DNA of 64,000 nt from Polyangium fumosum (GTDB taxonomy: Bacteria; Myxococcota_A; Polyangia; Polyangiales; Polyangiaceae), in assembly GCF_005144585.1 (NCBI RefSeq), contig NZ_SSMQ01000023.1, positions 62,001-126,000 of the forward strand, given 5' to 3'. The notes under the pieces were generated by a model. The model was not told where the DNA came from. It was given only the letters and a program-made list of their open reading frames with translations, and did not search any database. Of this stretch, positions 24,804 to 33,322 are shown one piece after another. The position numbers were made by a program, and so were the translations under genes. Positions within the stretch are counted from its first letter, which is position 1, and the number at the start of each line of letters is the position of its first letter.

Positions 24804-26333
24804 ATGGGGAGGACTTTGTGCCCGCCAGACCGGCGGGTGCGACCGCTGCACCACCTCGCGAGGGGCCTCGCTGGGGTGGTCCTGGACGCCTACTTTTCCG
24901 ATAGCAGGAAGCGGAGCGCCGAGCGGAGCCTGCGCGAAGAGATCCGGATCAATGAGACGCTCCAGCGCATCGGCGCCGCGCTCGCGGCCGAGCTCGACCT
25001 CGACAAGCTCGTGGAGAAGCTGACGGACGAGGCGACCGTGCTGACGGACGCGCAGTTCGGCGCCTTCTTTTACGCCGGGCAGGCCGGAGAGCCCCTGACG
25101 CTCTATTCGCTCGCCGGCATCCCGCGTGAACGATTCGAGCGCCTCCCGCTCCCTCGTTTCCCCGTGCTGTCCACGCCCACGAGCGAGCGCGTGGTGCGCG
25201 TCGACGATCTTCACGTGGATGCCCGTTATGGGAACCCCCCGCTGCATCACGGGGCGCCGCGGGCACCACTGCCGGTCCGCAGTTGCCTCGTGGTCCCGGT
25301 CGTGTCGCGCTGCGGGAAGGTGCTCGGCGCGCTCTTCTTCGGGCACGCCGAGCCGCGCGTGTTCACGGAGCGGGACGAGCGGGTCGTCGTTGGCATCGCC
25401 GGGCAGGCTGCGGTCGCGATCGACAACGCGCGGCTTTACAAGGCCTCCGAGGGCGCGCGGCGGCAAGCCGAAGAGGCGCACAGGCAGGCCGAGGAGGCGC
25501 GCGCGCAGGCTGAAGCGGCGCGCAGGCAAGCCGAGGAGGCGAGCCGGCTGCGGGACGAGTTCTTGAGCCTGGTCTCGCACGAGCTGCGCACGCCGATCAC
25601 CGCGATCATGGGCTGGACGCAGGTCCTCGCGACGCGCGAGTGCGACGCGGAGACACGAAAGCGCGCGCTCGGCGCCCTCGACAGGAACGTCCGGACGCAG
25701 ATGCGGATCATCGACGATCTGCTCGACGTCTCGCGCATCATCACGGGCAAGCTCGGGCTCGCGCAGCGGCGCATGGATCTCGGGGACGTCGTGCAGGCGG
25801 TGCTCGACGTGGTTCGCCCCGCCGCGCTGGCGAAGGGCATCGAGCTCCATGTCACGCCCGAGCGCTCGTCCATTCCGGTCTTCGGGGATCCCGATCGGCT
25901 GCGGCAGATCCTCTGGAACCTGCTCGCGAACGCGATCAAGTTCACGCCGCGCGGCGGGCGCGTCGAGGTGGAGATCACGCGGGACGAGGGCTTCGTCCAC
26001 CTGATCGTGCGGGACACCGGAAAGGGCATCAGCGCCGGGTTTCTCCCGTACGTGTTCGATCGCTTCCGGCAGGCGGACAGCTCGGCGTCGAGGCCGCAGG
26101 GCGGGCTCGGGCTCGGGCTCGCCATCGTGCGCCACCTCGTCGAGATGCACGGGGGCACCGTGAAGGCCGAGAGCGCGGGCAGTGATCACGGGGCGACGTT
26201 CACGGTCACCTTGCCGCTGCCGCAGGAGGCGCGGGATGCCGGCCACGACGGCGAGGCGAAGACAGGCGACTATCGCAGCGAAGGTTCGTCGAGGTATGCT
26301 GCCGCCGTGGAACACGTACCGAGGAGAACTTGA
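24804..26333 (+). CDS. GAF-domain sensor histidine kinase
   Basis: A 509-aa soluble kinase; ATG at 24804 follows GGAAGG. A GAF domain (about residues 45-210; LPVRSCLVVPVVSRCGKVLGAL) is followed by a heptad-like Arg/Gln/Ala/Glu coiled coil (AEEARAQAEAARRQAEEA). The HisKA H-box is LSLVSHELRTPI. HATPase_c shows the N-box LLANAIKFTPRGG, G1 DTGKGI, the F-box FDRFRQAD and G2 GLGLGLAIV. It senses a small ligand or redox signal in the cytoplasm; no response regulator is adjacent. The stop overlaps the next ATG as TGATG, so it is coupled to the pirin gene. Confidence 0.92.
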   Translation: MGRTLCPPDRRVRPLHHLARGLAGVVLDAYFSDSRKRSAERSLREEIRINETLQRIGAALAAELDLDKLVEKLTDEATVLTDAQFGAFFYAGQAGEPLTLYSLAGIPRERFERLPLPRFPVLSTPTSERVVRVDDLHVDARYGNPPLHHGAPRAPLPVRSCLVVPVVSRCGKVLGALFFGHAEPRVFTERDERVVVGIAGQAAVAIDNARLYKASEGARRQAEEAHRQAEEARAQAEAARRQAEEASRLRDEFLSLVSHELRTPITAIMGWTQVLATRECDAETRKRALGALDRNVRTQMRIIDDLLDVSRIITGKLGLAQRRMDLGDVVQAVLDVVRPAALAKGIELHVTPERSSIPVFGDPDRLRQILWNLLANAIKFTPRGGRVEVEITRDEGFVHLIVRDTGKGISAGFLPYVFDRFRQADSSASRPQGGLGLGLAIVRHLVEMHGGTVKAESAGSDHGATFTVTLPLPQEARDAGHDGEAKTGDYRSEGSSRYAAAVEHVPRRT

Positions 26334-27244
26334 TGAGCCGCCATCTCGACGCGGATCCGGAGTGCAAGGGTGGAGACGGCGGGATCGATCTCGTGATCGA
26401 AGGGCGCCCGCGGGACCTCGGGGGCTTCGTCGTGCGGCGGGTGTTGCCGTCGATGATGCGGCGGCTCGTGGGGCCGTTCATCTTCTTCGATCACATCGGC
26501 CCCGTGGCGTTTCCGCCGGGCGAGGGGCTCAACGTGCGGCCTCACCCGCACATCGCGCTGGCGACGATCACGTACCTCTTCGAGGGGGCGTTCGTGCACC
26601 GCGACAGCGTCGGCTCCGAGCAGACGATCCGGCCGGGCGACGTGAACTGGATGGTGGCGGGGCGCGGCGTCGTGCACTCGGAGCGCACATCCCCCGAGGT
26701 GAAGGCGAGCGGCGGGCGGATCCACGCGATCCAGACGTGGGTCGCGCTGCCGCAAAAGGACGAGGAGATCGAGCCGCGCTTCGAGCATCACCCGCGGAGC
26801 ACGATCCCGCTCGTGAACCGCCCCGGCGCAGAGCTGCACATCATCGCGGGGACCGCGTACGGCGCGAAGGCGCCGACGGGCGTCCTCTCGCCGACGCTCT
26901 ACGCCCACGCGCGGCTCGATGCTGGCGCGAGCTTGCCCGTGGATGATGAGCACGAGGAGCGCGCCGTGTACGTGGTCGACGGCAGCGTCGCGTGCAGCGG
27001 CAAGACGTTCACGGAGGGCACGATGTTCGTGCTGCGCCCGGGCGCGTCCGTGAGCCTCCAGGCGCTCGAGGCGTCGAACGTCATGCTCGTCGGCGGCGCG
27101 CGCATCGACGGCGAGCGGCACATCTTCTGGAACTTCGTTTCGAGTTCGAAGGAGCGCCTCGACCGCGCGAAGGCCGACTGGCGCGAGCAACGTTTCCCGA
27201 AGATCCCGGGCGACGACGTCGAGTTCATCCCGCTGCCCGAATGA
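26333..27244 (+). CDS. Pirin-family cupin protein
   Basis: A 303-aa bicupin. The N-terminal cupin carries the pirin signature: FIFFDHIGPVAF, RPHPHIALATITYLFEG and a VNWMVAGRGVVHSER segment with the metal-binding His/Glu set. The C-terminal cupin contains ERAVYVVDGSV. Bacterial pirins are Fe-binding; some act as quercetin dioxygenases, and others modulate central metabolism by protein binding. GAGGAG precedes the ATG. Both ends overlap neighbours (TGATG upstream, ATGA downstream), placing it in the middle of a three-gene operon with a sensor kinase and a membrane protein. Confidence 0.93.
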   Translation: MSRHLDADPECKGGDGGIDLVIEGRPRDLGGFVVRRVLPSMMRRLVGPFIFFDHIGPVAFPPGEGLNVRPHPHIALATITYLFEGAFVHRDSVGSEQTIRPGDVNWMVAGRGVVHSERTSPEVKASGGRIHAIQTWVALPQKDEEIEPRFEHHPRSTIPLVNRPGAELHIIAGTAYGAKAPTGVLSPTLYAHARLDAGASLPVDDEHEERAVYVVDGSVACSGKTFTEGTMFVLRPGASVSLQALEASNVMLVGGARIDGERHIFWNFVSSSKERLDRAKADWREQRFPKIPGDDVEFIPLPE

Positions 27245-28029
27245 CGCTGCGACGCTCCCGCGCGGGCCTCGTGTACGATCTCGGCTGGGCCGGCGCGCGC
27301 TTCGGGGTCGCCTTCTTGCCGGTGATCCTCTTTCCCTCGTGGATCACGTGGATCGTCGCCGTGCTGCTCGCGCTCGGCGTCGTCTTCTTGATCGTCGCCG
27401 CGTTCATGTATTCGTACGCCGCGGCGTGCCCGGCGTGCGGCGGGCTCGTCCTGGGGTTGTCGCAGCGCGATTGCGCGGGGTACCAATGCGGCCACTGCAA
27501 GCGGTTCGTCGAGGTCGAGCGAGGTGACCTCGTGCTCACGCCGCCGGATCGCGTGGACGACACGCCTTCGTTCGGGGTCGTCTTGCGAGGCTCGCCGGGG
27601 GAATTGCCGGCGATCTGCTGCACCTGCGGCGCGCCCGCTGCGCGGACGCGGGCGTACGCGGATGCGAGGGTGGGCGTTTCGCTCGCCATTCCCCATTGCG
27701 AGCGCCACGAGCCTTCGGTGCGGCTGCGGAAGGTGGCGGGGCACGTGCGGCTCGACGTCGCCTCGCTCCGCTTCGCGCGGGCCCTCGGCGAGCGGGACGG
27801 GCTCGAGCTCGTCGGCAGCGGTCCGTACAGCGAGGCGCCGGCCCGTGTCCCCTGGATCTCCGGCCTCGGGGGGCTCGGGTTCCTGGGGCTCGGGTTCTTG
27901 ATCATGCGGCTGGAGCTGTCTTCCAAGGGGCTGCTCGCGGGGGTCGCCGCGGGGGTTGGCGCGTTCGTGCTGATGCATTTCGTCGTGGGCGCCGGGTTTC
28001 TGGTCCGGCGGCGGGTCGTCAGGGAGTGA
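27241..28029 (+). CDS. Zn-ribbon-containing membrane protein of unknown function
   Basis: A 262-aa protein. Two transmembrane segments (about 17-58) are followed by a Cys-rich cytoplasmic part: CPACGGL, then CGHCKRF, and a second cluster CCTCGAP. These are rubredoxin/zinc-ribbon-like CxxC knuckles. Two further hydrophobic stretches (about 205-255) close the protein. Family unknown. Third gene of the kinase-pirin operon, with an ATGA overlap. Confidence 0.7.
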   Translation: MTLRRSRAGLVYDLGWAGARFGVAFLPVILFPSWITWIVAVLLALGVVFLIVAAFMYSYAAACPACGGLVLGLSQRDCAGYQCGHCKRFVEVERGDLVLTPPDRVDDTPSFGVVLRGSPGELPAICCTCGAPAARTRAYADARVGVSLAIPHCERHEPSVRLRKVAGHVRLDVASLRFARALGERDGLELVGSGPYSEAPARVPWISGLGGLGFLGLGFLIMRLELSSKGLLAGVAAGVGAFVLMHFVVGAGFLVRRRVVRE

Positions 28030-28105
28030 GGCCGGCGCTCTGACGCGCCTTTCGCCGACGGAAGCGGCAGCGGCAGCGGCACGAGAGGTCGAAGGCACGC
28101 TCGCC

Positions 28106-28510
28106 GGGCTCGTCGACATGCGCACCGTGGTTGCCGGCAAGGGCTGGGGAGGTTGTCGACATGCTCGCCGGGCTCGTCGGCAACGGTTGGGGAGGTTGTC
28201 GACATGCGCGCCGGGCTTGTCGGCAACGGTTAGGGAGGTTGTCGACATGCTCGCCGGGCTCGTTGGCAACGGGTGGGGAGGTTGTCGACGTGCGCGCCGG
28301 GCTTGTTGGCAACGGGTGGGAGGTTGTCGACATGCGCGCTGGGCTTGTTGGCAACGGTTGGGGAGGTTGTCGACGTGCGCGCCGGGCTCGTCGGCAACGG
28401 CTGGGGAGGTTGTCGACATGCGCGCCGGGCTTGTCGGCAACGGCTGGGGAGGTTGTCGACGTGCGCGCCGGGCTTGTCGGCAACGGCTGGGGAGGTTGTC
28501 GACATGCGCT
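28106..28510. repeat. 43-bp VNTR, nine clear units plus one degenerate
   Basis: GTTGTCGAC recurs at 28152, 28195, 28238, 28281, 28323, 28366, 28409, 28452 and 28495. The period is exactly 43 bp with one 42-bp step; a degenerate unit lies at ~28109. Each unit holds an inverted repeat GTTGTCGACA / TGTCGGCAAC (one mismatch) around a 13-base GC-rich spacer. The array fills most of the 542-bp gap between a plus-strand and a minus-strand gene whose 3' ends converge here. No gene is supported inside it. Confidence 0.9.
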
Positions 28511-28533
28511 GCAGCAGCAGCAGCAGCAGCAGC
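28508..28533. repeat. CAG trinucleotide run
   Basis: About eight CAG triplets directly abut the last unit of the 43-bp array. The run is outside any supported coding region. Confidence 0.85.
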
Positions 28534-28571
28534 GAGGCGGGCATTCCCTACAAAAATTGGCAAAACACGAG

Positions 28572-31283
28572 TCAGAGGCCCAAAAGCTCTTGCAAAAAGA
28601 CGCCCCCCTGCCCTGCACCGGCGTGCGTGAAGAACAGGCGCCCCACATCGAAATCGCCTCCCTCGGCGATCCACTCGGCTGCGTGCGCCGAGAGCCGCGC
28701 GACGGGCTCGCTCGGGAACGCGAACGGCGAGCGCGAGCGATACACGAACGTGGCGTCCCAGGCCGTCGGATAACTGGTCACCGTCAGGTAAAACCAGCCC
28801 TTTCGCTCGAACACGAACGGCGACTCCGTATGACCGCTGTCGTGCCGGATCGTGTCCGGCCCGAGCGTCAAGGCCAAATGCGGCTCGCTCCATGTCGCGA
28901 GATCGAGCGACGTGCGGTACGCGACGCCGCTCAGGCGGCGGTCCTTGGATGCGCAGCGCGTATAATAGGCGACCCAGAGATTCGCGAATCGAACGAGCAT
29001 CGGATCCCGGGCGATGCAGAGGTCCTCGAACAGGGTCCCCCCGGCGCGCGTGAAGCTCGTCCCGTTCGTGGAGCGCGCGATGCGGAAACCGGCGCGATCG
29101 TGGTCGCGCGCGCCCACGTGGTACATCATGACCAGGCTGCCGTCGTGATCCCGGGCGAGGTGGGGGGCCCAGATCCAGGGCTCGTCGTGCTGGGCGCGGA
29201 GCGTGAAGCGCGGAGGGGCGATCGAAAAGCTCGGCGCGGAGGCCTCGTACCAGCGCGCGGGCCCCGGGCCGTCCGCGAGGGTGTGGATGAACGCGCGCTC
29301 GTCGAGGCCCTCGTAAGGCTCCTTGTGGAAGATGCCCGTGAGCAACCATCGCCCATCGGCGAGCTCGATCAACGAGTGATCGTTGACGTAATGGGGCCCC
29401 TCGGGCAGGGACCCGGTATCCAGGATCTTCACGTTTCGCCCCTGCGAAAGCGTGGGCCATCCGGCGCCGGTGAAATATCGCAAAAGGTAGCTGCTCTCGC
29501 TGAAGGGCTCCGGGGACTCCGTCGCGTCGACCTCGACGACGGCCCCCTTGCCGGCCGCGCAGGCCCCGGGAGGAAGCTCGATCCAGAGCGCGTCCTCCGC
29601 GAACGCGCGGGCCTTGTTTTGCTGGGATTCGAAGAAGGTGCCGACGTCCTTTCCGTCGAGCCGCACGCGCGCCTCCTGCGGCCCTCGCGATTGCGCGTAG
29701 GAGCGGACGAGCAAGAGCGCGCGGGCGTCCTCGGAGGGGCAATGCAAAAGGATCCGCGTGACGCCGCGGCGCTCCCGCACCGGGAAGGTTTGGACGGGCG
29801 TGTCCCGCTCGGCGTCGACGGCCGAGGTCCGGAGGCGCGTCGCCCGGATCGACGCCCTTTGCTCCCCGATCGCGCGGATCCCGGAGAACACGTACGCGAG
29901 CCCGAGCGAACGCACGCGCAGCGGCGTGTAGGCGCCCGTGGGACCGACCTCGAAGCCAAAACGCATGCCGGAGCGGCTCACGAGCGGGTCGGGCACGTGC
30001 AGGCGATAGAGGGAATGCTCGAACTTCGCGCGCTTCCATTCGTCCTCGGGATCCGTGACGAGGAAACGGAGCTGGCCGCTCAACGGGTTCGCGTGGGCCC
30101 CGAGGAAGTACCAGCCGCCATTGTAATAATCCTCGGTGCCGGTCCCGTGCTGCACCGGGAAGCGCATGCCGTCGGTCCGGATCATCTCGTCGCCCTCCAG
30201 GTACCGGCGATCGCCGCGCAGGCCTTCGTCGAGGTTCTCCAGCAGCGCCACGAACTGGAGGGGTTCGTCGCTCTCGAACATGGGCAGGGTGGTCTCGCGC
30301 CCGGGCGCCGCCTGATCGCGATATTGCGCGGCGAGCCGTACGCCGGGCCGGGCCTCCGCGAGATCCGCGGCGACCTTGATTTCCTCGATCGGGTCCTCGG
30401 ACGCCGCTTCGAGCGAAAGCGCCTCCCCCGCGGCGAGCGGAATGGGCAGGCGTGTCGCGACCCGCCCCAAAGCGCCCCTCTTCCACGCGGCATGCAGCGC
30501 GCTGCGGAACGTGACCCACCCTTCGTCGACCGCGTCCCGCTTGCTGGCGAGCCCAAAAAAGAAGGACGCGGGCACGGGGGGCTGCTCCCCGATGCGCACC
30601 CGGAGATCCCCGAGGCGCGCGGCCGGCAGCTCGACGAAGAGCCGGGAGACCGTGGTCGGGCCCGTGGCGACAATACGCGTCGTCCCGGGTCCGAGTGTGC
30701 TCCCGGGGCTCCACGCCGGCGGCTCTTCCGTCCAGTCCTCGCGCAGGAACCGGGAGAGCGCCGCGGCGTCCGGGCCTGCCGCGGATCCGGGCCCCTCGCG
30801 GTAGGTGATCTGATGATAAAGAGCGACGCCGCGATACCGCACCTTGGCCTCGCGGGAATACGCGAACGGCACGTAACTCGTGAATGCCCCGGAGCTCGCG
30901 TCGACGCCGAGGACGAGCGGGGATGTCCACGGGCCTCGTCCCTCGAAGAAATCACGCGGGTCTCCGCGGAACGTGGTCTGCCCATCGACCTCGATCCAGA
31001 GCTCCTGGCCTTCTTGTTCGAGCTCCTTCCGCGGCGCCGTGATCCAGATCCGGGTGATCCTCCCCTCCCCGCGCGCATGAAAAAGAACCCGAAAATCTCC
31101 CTCCACGGCGACGCCCGCGCGGAATCCATCGTCGTTTCCCCCCGCGGGATCGTGCGTGGTCACGCTCTGGGTGATCCACCCCGGATGAAAGGTGAGGAGC
31201 TCGGAGAGGACCGGGGAGATGGGCAAAGAACTCCCATGCGGGGCGATTGCGAGCGCTGCGCCGAGGAGGTGCTGGAGGGGCAT
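28572..31283 (-). CDS. GH172 (DUF2961) domain fused to a five-bladed-propeller glycosidase-like domain
   Basis: A 903-aa protein. Residues ~35-410 match the DUF2961/GH172 family: GRITRIWIT, WIEVDGQ..FRGDP, GAFTSYVPFAYS, LYHQITYR, and the hallmark GTGTEDYYNGGWYF. GH172 members act on D-arabinofuranosides or fructofuranosides. From ~628 to the end the pattern is that of GH43/GH117-like propellers: HSLIEL-x-DGRW, WIWAPHLARDHDGSLVMMYH, ARDPMLVRF, HTESPFVF. This includes possible acidic residues in the APHL-x-x-D and ESP motifs. A hydrophobic N-terminus may be a weak signal peptide. It is a probable carbohydrate-active fusion enzyme; the substrate is unproven. The start is 80 bp from a divergent DUF418 gene. 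Confidence 0.85.
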   Translation of the reverse strand: MPLQHLLGAALAIAPHGSSLPISPVLSELLTFHPGWITQSVTTHDPAGGNDDGFRAGVAVEGDFRVLFHARGEGRITRIWITAPRKELEQEGQELWIEVDGQTTFRGDPRDFFEGRGPWTSPLVLGVDASSGAFTSYVPFAYSREAKVRYRGVALYHQITYREGPGSAAGPDAAALSRFLREDWTEEPPAWSPGSTLGPGTTRIVATGPTTVSRLFVELPAARLGDLRVRIGEQPPVPASFFFGLASKRDAVDEGWVTFRSALHAAWKRGALGRVATRLPIPLAAGEALSLEAASEDPIEEIKVAADLAEARPGVRLAAQYRDQAAPGRETTLPMFESDEPLQFVALLENLDEGLRGDRRYLEGDEMIRTDGMRFPVQHGTGTEDYYNGGWYFLGAHANPLSGQLRFLVTDPEDEWKRAKFEHSLYRLHVPDPLVSRSGMRFGFEVGPTGAYTPLRVRSLGLAYVFSGIRAIGEQRASIRATRLRTSAVDAERDTPVQTFPVRERRGVTRILLHCPSEDARALLLVRSYAQSRGPQEARVRLDGKDVGTFFESQQNKARAFAEDALWIELPPGACAAGKGAVVEVDATESPEPFSESSYLLRYFTGAGWPTLSQGRNVKILDTGSLPEGPHYVNDHSLIELADGRWLLTGIFHKEPYEGLDERAFIHTLADGPGPARWYEASAPSFSIAPPRFTLRAQHDEPWIWAPHLARDHDGSLVMMYHVGARDHDRAGFRIARSTNGTSFTRAGGTLFEDLCIARDPMLVRFANLWVAYYTRCASKDRRLSGVAYRTSLDLATWSEPHLALTLGPDTIRHDSGHTESPFVFERKGWFYLTVTSYPTAWDATFVYRSRSPFAFPSEPVARLSAHAAEWIAEGGDFDVGRLFFTHAGAGQGGVFLQELLGL

Positions 31284-31327
31284 GGGGCAAACCTAATGTG
31301 GTCCCCGCAGGAATGGTGCCGGCCGCC

Positions 31328-31357
31328 TTGCTCGTCGCGGACGCGAACGTGTATGCT
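31328..31357 (+). promoter_or_regulatory. Leaderless promoter of the DUF418 gene
   Basis: TTGCTC (31328-31333), an 18-base spacer and TATGCT (31352-31357), then six bases to ATG at 31364. Confidence 0.5.
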
Positions 31358-31363
31358 GCGCCG

Positions 31364-32644
31364 ATGACGGAGACCGGTCAGGGCGATCCCGAACCAGCGA
31401 AACCGAATACCACGGAGCTCGCGCCCATCGCCGCCGTGGAGCGCGTCGTGGTCCTCGACGTGGTACGCGCCTTTGCGCTCTACGGCGTGCTGCTCGCGAA
31501 CACCGTGCCGTGGTTCAGCGCGATCGCGTTCATGCCGCGCGAGGTGGCCCTCGCGCAGACGGACACCGTCGACAAGGTGTTCCTCTTCTTGCTCGGCCTT
31601 TTCGTCGACGGAAAGGCCATGGCGCTCCTGACCATGCTCTTCGGCCTGGGCTTCTCCGTGCAGCTCGAGCGCGCCGAGGCGCGCGGGCACAGCGTGGTGC
31701 CGCTCCACGTCCGCAGGCTCGCGGCGATGGCGCTGATCGGCGTCTCGCACGTGCTCCTGCTCTGGTGGGGTGATGTCCTGTGGGGATACGCGATCGCCGG
31801 CTTCGGCCTCCTCCTTTTCCGCCGCGTGCGCGGCTGGAAGCTGCTCGCGTGGGGCCTCTTTCTCACGGTCGTCCCGGCGTTCGTCTGCTCCATTCCCCCG
31901 ATCTTCAAGGCCCTGCGGGCCTACACGCCCGCGCCGCCCGATTTCATGGCGTTCCGTGCCGACGTGTACGCGGCGATCCTCGGTCACGATCGCCGCCTGC
32001 TCACGGTGCTGCACGTGAAGCAGGCCATCTATCACGTGGGCTTCATCTGGATCTGGTACTTCGTGTGGCTCGTCGGGCGATTTCTCGTGGGCGCCTGGGC
32101 CGGCACGACGAGGATCTTTCAAGAGGCCGAGGCGCGCCTCCCGTTCTTCCGCAAGCTGCTCGGCTGGGGCCTCGGGCTCGGCCTCCTCGGCTCCGCGATC
32201 CATCCCGTGCGCATGCTCCTCCATCGCCGCGGCGTCGTCATTCCGGAGCTCGTCGGGCTCGCGCTCGGCCCTGTCGCGGAGCTCGGGGTCATGCTGCTCG
32301 CGGCCGGATACGCGGCCGCCGTGGTCCTCTTGATGCAGCGGCCCGCGTGGCGCCGCGCCCTCTCGCTCTTCGCGCCCGTCGGCCGGATGCCGCTCTCGAC
32401 CTACCTCGGCCAGAGCCTCCTGAGCACGTTCGTCTTTTATGGCTGGGGGCTCGGGCTCGCGGGCCGTATCCACGTGTGGTGGACGCTCCCGATCACGCTC
32501 GGCATCTTCACGCTGCAGGTGATCTTCGCGCACGCATGGCTCGCGCGTTTCCGCTTCGGGCCGATGGAGTGGGTGTGGCGCACGATGACCTACGGTCGAT
32601 TGCAGCCCAACCGATTACCGGCGCGGCAAGAAGAGCTCGCGTAG
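31364..32644 (+). CDS. DUF418 domain membrane protein
   Basis: A 426-aa polytopic membrane protein with about ten hydrophobic segments. The N-terminus RVVVLDVVRAFALYGVLLANT is the YeiB/DUF418 opening. The C-terminal DUF418 domain shows GRMPLSTYLGQSLLSTFVFY, an acyltransferase-3-like layout, and ends W-x-x-x-FRFGPMEWVWR-x-x-TYG. The function of the family is not established. The 3' end overlaps the convergent DoxX gene by 30 bp. Confidence 0.9.
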   Translation: MTETGQGDPEPAKPNTTELAPIAAVERVVVLDVVRAFALYGVLLANTVPWFSAIAFMPREVALAQTDTVDKVFLFLLGLFVDGKAMALLTMLFGLGFSVQLERAEARGHSVVPLHVRRLAAMALIGVSHVLLLWWGDVLWGYAIAGFGLLLFRRVRGWKLLAWGLFLTVVPAFVCSIPPIFKALRAYTPAPPDFMAFRADVYAAILGHDRRLLTVLHVKQAIYHVGFIWIWYFVWLVGRFLVGAWAGTTRIFQEAEARLPFFRKLLGWGLGLGLLGSAIHPVRMLLHRRGVVIPELVGLALGPVAELGVMLLAAGYAAAVVLLMQRPAWRRALSLFAPVGRMPLSTYLGQSLLSTFVFYGWGLGLAGRIHVWWTLPITLGIFTLQVIFAHAWLARFRFGPMEWVWRTMTYGRLQPNRLPARQEELA

Positions 32645-33037
32645 GCGCGCGTCCCGCAAAAAGAGCCCTCCCCAGAGGAATGCGGCGACATAGACCGGAA
32701 ACAGGACATGGCTGAAGAGCGGATTGCCGACGCGCACGTGCGTCGCGATCGCGCCGCCGAGATACCCCGTCAACAAGATCGCCCCGAGAAACGAGGTCCG
32801 CGGAATCACGTAGGTCACGACGCACGCGAGGAGCAGGCTCCCGAGGCTGCGGGCGAGGCCCGGGGGAAAACCGAGCTGTTCGTGGGCCGTGAGCACCTCC
32901 GGCGGCGCCATCAGCTTGAGGGAAACGTCGAAGAGCAGGAACGCCACCGCGAGGCCGCTGAGGATACGTCCGGTCCAGGCCCTCTTCGTCGACACGGGCT
33001 CCATCGGGCGCTCGGACACAAGAGCAGTCGTCACCAT
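32615..33037 (-). CDS. DoxX-like membrane protein
   Basis: A 140-aa protein with four predicted membrane helices. SGLAVAFLLFDVSLKL, a mid GFP..LARSLGSLLL and GYLGGAIATHVR are typical of DoxX/DoxX-like (DUF4345-type) proteins. GGAGGAG lies seven bases before ATG 33037. Members are linked to quinone or thiosulfate metabolism in a few organisms; no specific role can be inferred here. It overlaps convergently with the DUF418 gene. Confidence 0.88.
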   Translation of the reverse strand: MVTTALVSERPMEPVSTKRAWTGRILSGLAVAFLLFDVSLKLMAPPEVLTAHEQLGFPPGLARSLGSLLLACVVTYVIPRTSFLGAILLTGYLGGAIATHVRVGNPLFSHVLFPVYVAAFLWGGLFLRDARLRELFLPRR

Positions 33038-33273
33038 CTTCGTTCTCCTCCGGCTTCCAGTCCGTTTCGGGTTCGGCGGCCCGGTCCCCCGCGCCGTCGA
33101 CACACCCCATGGACCACCCGCCCCCGAAAAACTCATCGGTCCCCGCGAACGTTTTTTACGCGCGCCGATTCGGCAAACTCCACCGATCGTGAGGAGCGTG
33201 GTTTGGATGTCGTGCAGGCGGGCATCCCCGCTCACCTCGCCACGCGGAGCGTCTGCCGGACCCTCGAGCAAGT

Positions 33274-33302
33274 TTGAGCCGTACGTGGCCGAGGCGTATG
33301 AT
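33274..33302 (+). promoter_or_regulatory. Sigma-70-type promoter of the TPP/KASIII operon
   Basis: TTGAGC (33274-33279), a 17-base spacer and TATGAT (33297-33302), close to consensus. ATG follows at 33323, giving a leader of about 13 bases. Confidence 0.6.
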
Positions 33303-33322
33303 TGCCCGTCCGGGTCTCCCTC

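Noticed and set aside
28106-28510. CRISPR array
   Set aside because: The units are contiguous tandem repeats with no unique spacers, and no cas genes are present.
28019-28648. Minus-strand frame of Pro/Ser-Thr repeats over the 43-bp array
   Set aside because: 43 is not a multiple of three, so the frame shifts each unit. The open frame results from absence of stops in GC-rich repeats.
26899-30930. A 1343-residue minus-strand frame across pirin, the VNTR and the GH172 gene
   Set aside because: It runs through real genes and the 43-bp array out of frame with GH172. The apparent repeats (PTSPARMSTTS) are the VNTR translated.
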